A DNA stretch of 64,000 nt from Campylobacter massiliensis (GTDB taxonomy: Bacteria; Campylobacterota; Campylobacteria; Campylobacterales; Campylobacteraceae). Below are positions 39,299 through 46,420 of the stretch, piece after piece. Position 1 is the stretch's first letter, and each line of letters starts with the position of its first letter. The stretch lies in contig NZ_JACLZK010000002.1 of the NCBI RefSeq assembly GCF_014253065.1, positions 248,001 to 312,000 on the forward strand. Reading direction: 5' to 3'. Below the pieces are notes generated by a model, which was given only the letters and a program-made list of their open reading frames with translations, did no database searches and was not told where the DNA came from. Made by a program: the position numbers and the translations under genes.

Positions 39299-40690
39299 AT
39301 GCAATATGAAGACTTTTTAAAGACGAAACAAAAGCGAGCTAGCTTTAAAAGCATCGAAATATCGCGAGACGAGCTAAACGGCGCGCTGTTTGATTATCAA
39401 AAAGATCTCGTTTATCTCGCGCTTAAAAAGGGGCATTTTGCGATATTTGCGATGACGGGCAGCGGCAAAACCGCGATGCAAGGCGAGTGGGCTTATCAAA
39501 TTTGGCTAAAAGAGCGCGCGCCCGTGCTCATCGTGACGCCTCTTGCCGTCGCTTTTCAGAGTATCGAGGAGATAAAGCACATCCTAGGATATGACGTTAA
39601 ATTTTGCGAAAGCGCGGACGACGTGATAAACGGGTTAAACATTACCAATTATGAAAAGCTGGATAAATTTGACCCGGACGCGTTTGTCGCGCTAGTCCTG
39701 GACGAGAGCTCAAGGCTAAAAAGCTATACTTCGGCCACGCGAAATTTAATCATCGAAAATTACAAACACACGCCTTATAAGCTCGCATGCTCAGCCACTC
39801 CAAGCCCTAACGACTACACGGAGCTAGGCAATCATACGGAGTTTTTAAACGTGATGAGCTTGTCCGAAATGCTCTCGATGTATTTTGTGCATGACGGCGG
39901 CGATACGTCCGAATGGATACTAAAAGGCCACGCGGTTAAGCCGTTTTGGAAATTTATCAGCTCGTGGGCGGTATTTTTTACAAAACCCTCCGATCTAGGG
40001 TATAGCGCCGAAGAGGACGCTAAATTTAAGCTCCCGCCGCTAAAAATGCAGCACGTCGAAGTTGAAAGCCAAAGCAAGGATTCGCTTTTTGCGATCGCCG
40101 CGCAAACCTTACAAGAGCGCAGGCAAGCCAAAAAAGACAGCCTGGAGCAAAGATGCGAAAAAGTGGCCGAGATTTGCAATGCGTCAAACGAGAATTTTTT
40201 GATTTGGTGCGAGCTAAATGACGAGGGCGCGATGCTCAAAAAGCTAGTGGCGGATAGCGTGGAGATCAAAGGAAGCGATAGCGACGAGTTTAAGGCGCGC
40301 GCGATGAGCGATTTTGCAAACGGTAAAATAAAGTGCCTCATAACAAAACCCAAGATCGCCGGCTTTGGCATGAACTGGCAAAAGCACTGCGCAAACGTGA
40401 TCTATGCCTCGCTATCGGATAGCTTTGAGGGATTTTTTCAAAGCTTGCGCCGCGTCTATCGCTACGGCCAAACGCGCGAAGTAACTTGCTATATCATTAC
40501 GAGCGAAGCCGAGGCAAACGTGCTAGCAAATATCCGCCGCAAAGAGGCTGAATTTTACAAAATGATAGAGGGATGTTTGGAGCAAACGCGCGAGCTGGTG
40601 CTAGGTGAGATTAAGCGCGTAAGCCGAGAAAAAAGCGAATATAACCCGAGCGTAGCGATGAGCTTGCCGGAGTTTTTAAAAGCCGTTTAG
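39299..40690 (+). CDS. SNF2/DEAD-type helicase
   Basis: The 463-residue product has a Q-motif-like opening (LFDYQKDLVYLAL), Walker A AMTGSGKTA (51-59), VLDESSRLK (motif II), SATP (motif III) and the C-terminal SLSDSFEGFFQSLRRVYRYGQ (motif VI region), all of superfamily 2. Such helicases in phages usually follow a methylase and act in DNA replication or protection. ATAAGGAAA precedes ATG 39299. The pairing with the methylase is noted but unproven. Confidence 0.85.
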   Translation: MQYEDFLKTKQKRASFKSIEISRDELNGALFDYQKDLVYLALKKGHFAIFAMTGSGKTAMQGEWAYQIWLKERAPVLIVTPLAVAFQSIEEIKHILGYDVKFCESADDVINGLNITNYEKLDKFDPDAFVALVLDESSRLKSYTSATRNLIIENYKHTPYKLACSATPSPNDYTELGNHTEFLNVMSLSEMLSMYFVHDGGDTSEWILKGHAVKPFWKFISSWAVFFTKPSDLGYSAEEDAKFKLPPLKMQHVEVESQSKDSLFAIAAQTLQERRQAKKDSLEQRCEKVAEICNASNENFLIWCELNDEGAMLKKLVADSVEIKGSDSDEFKARAMSDFANGKIKCLITKPKIAGFGMNWQKHCANVIYASLSDSFEGFFQSLRRVYRYGQTREVTCYIITSEAEANVLANIRRKEAEFYKMIEGCLEQTRELVLGEIKRVSREKSEYNPSVAMSLPEFLKAV

Positions 40691-40700
40691 GGGGGCAAAA

Positions 40701-41474
40701 ATGAACCTAGAAATTTTTAAAAACGATAACTTTGAGATCAGGGTTGCGGTAGGCGAGTCGGGCGATCCGCTTTTTTGCTTAGCCGACGTTTGCAGGGTTT
40801 TGGAAATTCAAAACGTCACCGACGTCAAAAATGCGATAAAAAGGGAGTTTGACGATGGCCTAGATTTAACCTACCCCATCTTTGATAGTCTAGGCAGGGA
40901 GCAAAACGCGACTTTTGTTACCGAGCCGCAGCTTTATTTCGTGCTAATGCGAAGCGACAAGCCAAACGCCAGGAGCTTTAGAAAATGGGTCAATGTTGAG
41001 GTTTTGCCGTCTATCCGCAAGCACGGCGGCTATCTCACTCAAAAAAAGATCGATGAGGTGCTAAGCGATCCCGATACGATCATAAAACTAGCCCTTGATT
41101 TAAAATCTCAAAGAGCTAAAACTCAGGAACTAGAGCGCGAAAAGGCGGCAAATTTGCCTTATATCACCTTCGCAAAAGCAGTCGAAGCAAGCGCGACGAG
41201 CATCAATATCGGCGACTACGCAAAAGCCCTATGCGACGACAAGCGCATCAGGGTAGGGCAAAAGCGGCTTTTTAGCTGGCTGAGAGATAGCGGCTACTTG
41301 CAAAAAGACAATAAGCCTTATCAGAAATACGTAGATAACGGATACTTTGAGCTTGTGATGAACGTGATAGCCACCACAAAAGGCAATCTACAAACCTTTA
41401 CGACGAAAATCACGAGCAAAGGGCAAGTAGCGCTCGCGCCTAAAATAGAGCAATTTTTCTCAAAGAGCGCGTGA
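40701..41474 (+). CDS. Phage antirepressor (BRO-N and ANT domains)
   Basis: The 257-residue product has an N-terminal BRO domain (FCLADVCRVLEIQN, VTEPQLYFVLMRSDKPNARSFRKWVNVEVLPSIRKHG) and a C-terminal ANT/KilAC domain (KAVEASATSINIGDYAKALC, RVGQKRLFSWLRDSGYLQK). Antirepressors bind the repressor and release early promoters. It probably counters one of the repressors at 34 kb. Confidence 0.87.
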   Translation: MNLEIFKNDNFEIRVAVGESGDPLFCLADVCRVLEIQNVTDVKNAIKREFDDGLDLTYPIFDSLGREQNATFVTEPQLYFVLMRSDKPNARSFRKWVNVEVLPSIRKHGGYLTQKKIDEVLSDPDTIIKLALDLKSQRAKTQELEREKAANLPYITFAKAVEASATSINIGDYAKALCDDKRIRVGQKRLFSWLRDSGYLQKDNKPYQKYVDNGYFELVMNVIATTKGNLQTFTTKITSKGQVALAPKIEQFFSKSA

Positions 41475-41530
41475 GATTTATTTTTAATGAAATTTAGCCG
41501 AAATTTAGTAAAATAAGATAAAGGTAAAAA

Positions 41531-41776
41531 ATGAAAAAGAATATAAAAGAGGTTAAGGGCATCGAATTTGTATGTAAAAAATGCGATACGTCGCTTAGCT
41601 TAAATTTTTCAACGCTTGAGAACTTCGTTTATACTTGCCCTAATTGCGGCGAAATTTGGGTAAGCCAAGTAAGTCTAATCGACGGACTTAATGCCTTAAA
41701 AAGAGGGATTGAGATTTTTTCAATGCAAGAAATGCGCGTAAATTTGATCTGCGACGATGAAAAGGATAAGCGATGA
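41531..41776 (+). CDS. Zinc-ribbon protein, first of a tandem pair
   Basis: The 81-residue product has two CxxC pairs (CKKC and CPNC), with MKKNIKEVKGIEFVC at the start. AAGGTAAAAA precedes ATG 41531. It is paralogous to the next gene. Zinc-ribbon proteins may bind nucleic acid; the function is unknown. Confidence 0.65.
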   Translation: MKKNIKEVKGIEFVCKKCDTSLSLNFSTLENFVYTCPNCGEIWVSQVSLIDGLNALKRGIEIFSMQEMRVNLICDDEKDKR

Positions 41777-42021
41777 AAAAGAACATAAAAGAGATTAAAG
41801 AACTTGAATTTAAGTGTGATAATTGCGGAACTAGGGTTATATTCGACTTTGAAAACAGAAAGAGGACGATAACCAGATGCCCTAACTGCGATTTTGCGTT
41901 TTTTAGGGGTGATAGTGACGTATTAAGCGCGCTTGATGATGTGTTTTTTAGGCTAAAAGACACTAAGGGGTTACAAGTGAGCTTTATTTGCGACGATGAA
42001 AAGGGAAAAAATGACAAGTGA
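41773..42021 (+). CDS. Zinc-ribbon protein, second of a tandem pair
   Basis: The 82-residue product repeats the plan of its neighbour (MKKNIKEIKELEFKC, CDNC, CPNC, ...FICDDEKGK), so the pair probably arose by duplication. It overlaps the previous gene by four bases and the next by eleven. Confidence 0.65.
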   Translation: MKKNIKEIKELEFKCDNCGTRVIFDFENRKRTITRCPNCDFAFFRGDSDVLSALDDVFFRLKDTKGLQVSFICDDEKGKNDK

Positions 42022-42709
42022 AAATTTTATAAAAATATGTAAAAAATACGCAAAAGAAAATAATAAATGGCTACATCCTACTAATTTAGAGGCGATATTG
42101 CCGTTTTATCAGAGGTTTAAAAAATACTGTATCGAAAACCTGCGCAACGAGGACGATGAGGATAGCGTATTTGATTGGCTTGAAGACAACAGGCACAGCC
42201 CTGATCTTATGATAGAAAATCCTAGCGCGATTAATAAAGGCAATGATCCTACGGACGGATCTAAAATTTTAATCCTAGGGCAACTTAAACACGAGATAAA
42301 TCCGGTCACGCCGATAAGACGAGACAATACAAAAGAACTCATAAAGGAAATAAACGCCAAAATCAAAGAGATAGTCGGATACGATACCTTTTTTTATGAA
42401 GGCGGTAACCATATAGAATTTAAGGATAAAAAGCAAAACGATTTATACGTGATTGAGTGGCATTTTGATCCAAATTACAAAGAGCAAAATATAGTTAAAC
42501 GGGTGTGCGCCGAGCTGGGCATCACGCAGCGAGAGCTGGCGGAGAGGATAGGAATGAGCGCGGATAGCTTGCGAACACTAAGCGCAAAGGGGCAAATCAG
42601 CACGCAAACCGAAGCCGCTATAAATTTGGTGCTTGAAAATGAAAATTTGAAAAAGAAACTTGAGAACTACAAAGCGTTAAGAACCGCGATAAAAACGATG
42701 ATTGATTAA
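42011..42709 (+). CDS. Early protein with C-terminal helix-turn-helix
   Basis: The 232-residue product has an uncharacterised N-terminal part and a C-terminal XRE-like helix-turn-helix (ELGITQRELAERIGMSADSLRTLS) followed by a coiled coil. AAGGGAAA precedes ATG 42011, which overlaps the zinc-ribbon stop. It may regulate the promoter at 42864 downstream. Confidence 0.65.
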   Translation: MTSENFIKICKKYAKENNKWLHPTNLEAILPFYQRFKKYCIENLRNEDDEDSVFDWLEDNRHSPDLMIENPSAINKGNDPTDGSKILILGQLKHEINPVTPIRRDNTKELIKEINAKIKEIVGYDTFFYEGGNHIEFKDKKQNDLYVIEWHFDPNYKEQNIVKRVCAELGITQRELAERIGMSADSLRTLSAKGQISTQTEAAINLVLENENLKKKLENYKALRTAIKTMID

Positions 42710-42759
42710 TAGACAGAATTTCTGGCTATTAAGAGATACGGTATTCCCGTCGCTTAGTA

Positions 42760-42920
42760 GTAAGAAATTCTTACCATTAAAAAATTTTAATGGTTGGGAT
42801 TTCCAGCTATTAAAATTATCCACATTTTTAAAACTATTTTGTGGATAATATCTACAAAGCTACTTGACAAATCTAAACAATGTTGATATAATTTCGCCAA
42901 ATATTTAAACAATATCCACA
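42760..42920. other. Palindromes and DnaA-box cluster upstream of the KilA-like gene
   Basis: A perfect palindrome GTAAGAA-a-TTCTTAC (42760-42774) is followed by CCATTAAAA-aa-TTTTAATGG (42774-42793). Then TTATCCACA (42816-42824) and its exact complement TGTGGATAA (42840-42848) form a 10-bp inverted repeat including flanking bases. A third near-match ATATCCACA lies at 42912-42920. TTATCCACA is the consensus DnaA box, so this may be a replication origin or DnaA-regulated site. No gene lies in 42710-42934. Confidence 0.55.
42864..42892 (+). promoter_or_regulatory. Consensus sigma-70 promoter
   Basis: TTGACA at 42864-42869, a 17-base spacer and TATAAT at 42887-42892 give a perfect consensus promoter for the gene at 42935. 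It is flanked by DnaA-box-like sequences at 42840 and 42912. Confidence 0.8.
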
Positions 42921-42934
42921 TAAGGGGCGAAAAA

Positions 42935-43591
42935 TTGCAAAGTTTATTCCAAGTAGAGCCAGCGCAAGTTGAAATTCTAAATTTCCAAACCTTTACTACT
43001 GAATACGTCGCTAAGCGTTACGATACAACCGTGAATAATATCAAAGAACACAAGCGACTACACACCGATGAAATCGTCGAGGGTATTCACTTTATCGTGG
43101 CTAAAAACGACCGCAATCGCCCCATCATCAAATGGACTCTCCGCGGCATTATCAAACTGGGCATGTTTATCCGCTCAAAAGAAGCGAAAAACTTCAGGCT
43201 TTGGGCTGAGATGGAGCTAGAAAAAACGATACTAGGCGAGCTTGAGAGCGCAAAAGAGGCAAGGGCGCGAAATCTCACGCTGGCGGATAAGGTGATCTCG
43301 CTCGAAGCCGCCGCCAAGCTCGAAGCCAAACGCGTCGCGCGAGAGATAAGCAGCTACAAATCCCAACTATCACACAAAGACGCGTTTATAGCCGAGCTTA
43401 CGCATAAGCTAGAAAGTAGAGACAAAAAGATAAACGAGCTCGCTACTCGTATAGTCCTTTTTGACGACCATACATATAACCCTGCGTTTAAAGAGCTTGA
43501 GAGCCTAAAAGACGATATGACGAATATGCACTACAAGCTAACCCAGGCAATAATCGGCGTCAAAGAAAAGCTAATCGCGAGAAAAGATTAA
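42935..43591 (+). CDS. ORF6N/KilA-N-like phage protein
   Basis: The 218-residue product starts at TTG 42935 with AAGGGG about six bases upstream. The first part (FTTEYVAKRYDTTVNNIKEH, DEIVEGIHFIVAK, IIKWTLRGIIKLGMFIRSKEAKNFRLW) resembles ORF6N-type DNA-binding domains of antirepressor-like proteins; a coiled coil follows. Its stop overlaps the integrase stop from the other strand by four bases. It has its own consensus promoter. Confidence 0.7.
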   Translation: MQSLFQVEPAQVEILNFQTFTTEYVAKRYDTTVNNIKEHKRLHTDEIVEGIHFIVAKNDRNRPIIKWTLRGIIKLGMFIRSKEAKNFRLWAEMELEKTILGELESAKEARARNLTLADKVISLEAAAKLEAKRVAREISSYKSQLSHKDAFIAELTHKLESRDKKINELATRIVLFDDHTYNPAFKELESLKDDMTNMHYKLTQAIIGVKEKLIARKD

Positions 43592-44775
43592 AGCGCGTCT
43601 AAATAGTCCGCCCACCACTGCATCAAAGCGCGCATTTGGGCTAAATTTTGGGCGCGATTGTAGGCGGCGCGGATCTTGTCCGTGCCTTTGTGCGCGAGGC
43701 ATTTTTCTATGATGTCGAAATTTAGCCCGTGAGCGTCGATGTTTTCATTGCAAACGGTGCTAAACATGGCGCGAAAGCCGTGCGACACGATCTCGTCTTT
43801 GCTAAATCCCATACGGCGAAGCGCGACGTTTAGGGTGTTTTCGCTCATATACCGGGCTGAGCCGTAAAGCGAGCCGAAAAGATAAATTTGATCTAGATTG
43901 TAGCCTTTGTATTCTTTTAGCAGCTCCAGGGCTTGACGCGATAGGGGCAGGGTAAAAGCCTCTCGCATTTTCATATCGCCCGCGGGGATGCTTATGACGC
44001 CCTCGTCAAAGTCGATATACTCCCATTTTGCGCTTCTAACGTTAAAAGGGCGTAGCGCTGTGAGGACTGCAAATTTAAGGGCGTATTTGGTGCGAACGTC
44101 GCCGCTGTATTCGTCTATACTTTGCCAAAGAGCCTTAATATCGGCGTTTTTGGTAAGCGTCGCGTAATTTTTCTCTTTGACTTTTTTGAACGTGAAGCGG
44201 TAGTTAATGCTCGCGATCACGTTATGCGGCGCGATATAGTAGGCTGATTGCCAAATTTGATTTAAAAGTGAATAGAGCCGCTTCATCATCTCAAGGCTGC
44301 CTTTAGCCTCTATCTTTTTTAAAATTTCGATGACGTCGGTTACGGTGATGTCCGTAATGCTTCTATTTTCAAAAAACGGATAGGCATACATCTCAAGCAG
44401 CCTTTTATCTCTATATAGGGTATTTGGCTCTACGCTAGCGGCTTTTATTTCGAGCCATCTTTGCGCGAGTTTTTTAAAATTAGCCTGCTCGTTTATCTCG
44501 CTCTCGCGTTTGACGTCGATGCCGTCTCTTACCTTTTGCTCCAGCTTAAACCTCTCCTCGCGCGCCATTGCCAAACTAAACTCGGGAAAATCGCCCAAAT
44601 TTAGCCTTTTGATTTTATTATCGGCCGGGCTTTTGTATTCGAGAGCAAAATATTTACGACCGCTAGGATCTACGAAAATATATAAACCTCTGCCGTCGCT
44701 TTTTTTATAAATTTTATCCTTTGGCTTTAGCGTCCTGATCTCTCTATCTGTGAGCGGGGTGGGTATCTTTGGCAT
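43588..44775 (-). CDS. int: Prophage tyrosine integrase (P4-type)
   Basis: The 395-residue product has an N-terminal DUF4102 arm-binding domain (LTDREIRTLKPKDKIYKKSD, GRGLYIFVDPSGRKYFAL), a core-binding domain and a catalytic domain with Arg242 (TALRPFNVR), His332-x-x-Arg335 (SHGFR), His362 and nucleophile Tyr372 (AAYNR). It catalyses integration at the tRNA-Leu 3' end; the gene is 189 bases from that site. It differs in type from the integrase of the neighbouring element. Confidence 0.93.
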   Translation of the reverse strand: MPKIPTPLTDREIRTLKPKDKIYKKSDGRGLYIFVDPSGRKYFALEYKSPADNKIKRLNLGDFPEFSLAMAREERFKLEQKVRDGIDVKRESEINEQANFKKLAQRWLEIKAASVEPNTLYRDKRLLEMYAYPFFENRSITDITVTDVIEILKKIEAKGSLEMMKRLYSLLNQIWQSAYYIAPHNVIASINYRFTFKKVKEKNYATLTKNADIKALWQSIDEYSGDVRTKYALKFAVLTALRPFNVRSAKWEYIDFDEGVISIPAGDMKMREAFTLPLSRQALELLKEYKGYNLDQIYLFGSLYGSARYMSENTLNVALRRMGFSKDEIVSHGFRAMFSTVCNENIDAHGLNFDIIEKCLAHKGTDKIRAAYNRAQNLAQMRALMQWWADYLDAL

Positions 44776-44780
44776 TTTTT

Positions 44781-44826
44781 ACGGAGTCCTTTTTGTGCTT
44801 TTTGTTTTGCTCCGTTATTATTCCGT
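44781..44826. promoter_or_regulatory. Candidate arm-type integrase sites, prophage right end
   Basis: An inverted ACTCCGT lies at 44781-44787, GCTCCGT at 44809-44815 and ATTCCGT at 44820-44826, the last two eleven bases apart. ACTCCGT also occurs twice, eleven bases apart, at 7386-7403 beside the opposite attachment site. They fit arm sites and may also regulate int, whose start lies just below. Confidence 0.5.
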
Positions 44827-44961
44827 AAAAAGTGGATATTTGCAAATATATTTTTATATCCTTTAGTATTTTTAAATATACGCAAAAATATCTTTAAAAT
44901 CCGTCTATATCGGGGCTTTTTTATGTTTTTAGATGTCTTGGGAGGTTTTAAGATGGGGTAT

Positions 44962-44980
44962 AATGGTGCCCGAGGTCGGA
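44962..44980. repeat. Attachment-site core in the 3' end of tRNA-Leu
   Basis: Bases 44962-44977 are identical to 1739-1754 and 7309-7324; with 7309 the identity continues to 44980. The sequence forms the 3' half of the acceptor stem and CCA of tRNA-Leu, so integration keeps the tRNA intact. Confidence 0.88.
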
Positions 44981-45050
44981 CTCGAACCGACACAAGGTTG
45001 CCCTTACCAGATTTTGAGTCTGGCGCGTCTACCGGTTTCACCACTCGGGC
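44964..45050 (-). tRNA. tRNA-Leu(CAA)
   Basis: On the minus strand the 87-base sequence folds as a leucine tRNA with a long variable arm. The acceptor stem GCCCGAG/CTCGGGC is followed by ACCA with CCA encoded; the anticodon stem CCAGA/TCTGG encloses the loop CTCAAAA, anticodon CAA, reading UUG. The T arm has GGTTCGAGTCC. It is the integration target of both elements and remains complete. It lies downstream of hup on the same strand. Confidence 0.93.
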
Positions 45051-45103
45051 TAATAAAGAGTTGAGATTTTACCTTGAAAGATATAAAAAAGAGATTAAAA
45101 AAG

Positions 45104-45131
45104 CATGAAAGCTCAAATTTGAGCTTTCATG
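45104..45131. terminator. Perfect 28-base palindrome downstream of hup
   Basis: Bases 45104-45131 form a perfect palindrome (arms CATGAAAGCTCAAA), ten bases beyond the hup stop. It would form a strong hairpin in RNA of either direction and probably ends hup transcripts before tRNA-Leu. Confidence 0.65.
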
Positions 45132-45140
45132 AAAGGGGGA

Positions 45141-45443
45141 TTATTTCTTTTTGCCTTTTTTGCCTGCGCCGGCTACTACGGCTTCTTTTAGTTTTTTGCC
45201 CACTTTAAATTTAACGGCTTTGCTAGCAGGAACGTCGATAACTTTTTTAGTTCCAGGTACTCTTGCCTTTCTAGCTGCTCTATCGGCTGTACCAAATGTA
45301 CCAAAACCTATAAAGCTAACGCTATCTCCTGCGACTAGTGCGTTTTGGATTACTTCTAACGCTGCATCAACAACTTTTAGAGAATCTTTTTTAGAAAGAC
45401 CAGCCTTTTCGGCAACAGCTTGAATAAAATCAGCTTTTTTCAT
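45141..45443 (-). CDS. hup: DNA-binding protein HU
   Basis: The 100-residue product is a HU/IHF-family protein: MKKADFIQAVAEKAGLSKKD at the start, the SFIGFGTFGTADRAARKARVPGT arm region with the proline that wedges DNA, and a Lys/Gly-rich tail. It compacts DNA and assists recombination and replication. The gene is monocistronic, with the palindrome downstream. Confidence 0.95.
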   Translation of the reverse strand: MKKADFIQAVAEKAGLSKKDSLKVVDAALEVIQNALVAGDSVSFIGFGTFGTADRAARKARVPGTKKVIDVPASKAVKFKVGKKLKEAVVAGAGKKGKKK

Positions 45444-45563
45444 TGAACCATCCTTAATAAGAAGTGATATGCGGGCATTTTACAACGTTTTTATAAAAAA
45501 TACAATAGTTTTTAGCCGAAAATTTAACGAATTTCACGCAAATTTGACAAAAAATGGCGAATT

Positions 45564-46301
45564 TTAGACGATTTGCACCAAAAACTCGCTTTTTAGCCCC
45601 GTTTTTTTGGCGTCTATGAGGCGCAAATTTTCTATATCCATTTTGCAAAGTTCGCCAAAATTTTTCACTTGGTTTTTTGCAACCTGCCTCAAAACTATCC
45701 CGCGGTATGCTTTGGCGTAGTGGCTGACGACTTTACCGTTTTTTAGAAATTTAAAGGTCGCAAACGGTTTTCGTATGCGGTAAAATTTCTCGTAAAATTC
45801 AGCCCTAAGGTCTAAAATATCGTCATCTCCCAGCCACTCATCTATCTCGTCGCTAAAATTTTGCCTATAAAATTCCTCCAAATTTAGCCCGTTTATGCGC
45901 TCGCCTTGTTTTAGTTTGTATTCGGGCAGCATATCCGCCGCCGTCACGGGGCCGAATAAATTTGAAAAAATCAGCGTATTTTTATCTATAAATTCCTGCG
46001 CCGCGCTATCAAGGCTGCGGTAGTCAAGGTGTTTGTATGCTACTCCGTCATATCGCAGGACGGCTTTTACCGCGCCTTTTTTAAAAAGACTTTCGCGCAG
46101 GCTCGGCTCATCGGTCAATTTTTTCACGCCGAAAAGTTTTGAGATTTTTTCAACGGTAGTCGTTTGTAAAAAATCATCGTAAATTTTTAAAATTTCGCAC
46201 CGCTTTTCATATAAATTGGGAAAAACAAAGTCGTTTCTATCTATAAATTTATTTGGGCTTACGGCGGTTTTGGCTTCGCTCGGCGAAAAGAGGATTTTCA
46301 T
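45564..46301 (-). CDS. yaaA: YaaA family peroxide stress protein
   Basis: The 245-residue product matches the UPF0246/YaaA family: MKILFSPSEAK at the start, RYDGVAYKHLDYRSLD, LIFSNLFGPVTAADMLPEYKLKQG near the middle. In E. coli YaaA limits iron-driven damage under peroxide stress and binds DNA. ATG 46301 has AAGGAG upstream. It is divergent from flgL. Confidence 0.9.
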   Translation of the reverse strand: MKILFSPSEAKTAVSPNKFIDRNDFVFPNLYEKRCEILKIYDDFLQTTTVEKISKLFGVKKLTDEPSLRESLFKKGAVKAVLRYDGVAYKHLDYRSLDSAAQEFIDKNTLIFSNLFGPVTAADMLPEYKLKQGERINGLNLEEFYRQNFSDEIDEWLGDDDILDLRAEFYEKFYRIRKPFATFKFLKNGKVVSHYAKAYRGIVLRQVAKNQVKNFGELCKMDIENLRLIDAKKTGLKSEFLVQIV

Positions 46302-46371
46302 TTATACTCCTTAAATTTGGCAAAATCATATCTAAAACTAAATAAATTTTGAAATTTGACGATATAACAAG

Positions 46372-46387
46372 TGGAACTTTATTTGCT
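46372..46387 (+). promoter_or_regulatory. Sigma-54 promoter of flgL
   Basis: TGGAAC, a five-base spacer and TTGCT fit the -24/-12 sigma-54 consensus (GG and GC 10 bases apart), 34 bases before the flgL ATG. Hook-level flagellar genes in Campylobacter are controlled by RpoN and FlgR, so this is expected. Confidence 0.8.
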
Positions 46388-46420
46388 TGTAAGAGCTTGA
46401 TTAAATTTAAGGAAAACTCA

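Noticed and set aside
40701-43591. The BRO/ANT and ORF6N-like proteins as abortive-infection genes
   Set aside because: Their domain arrangement fits ordinary phage antirepressors and regulators, and their place in the early operon needs no defence role.
45454-45648. A 64-residue minus-strand open frame between yaaA and hup
   Set aside because: It overlaps the 3' end of yaaA in another frame and lacks a start site; composition is typical of noncoding AT-rich DNA.
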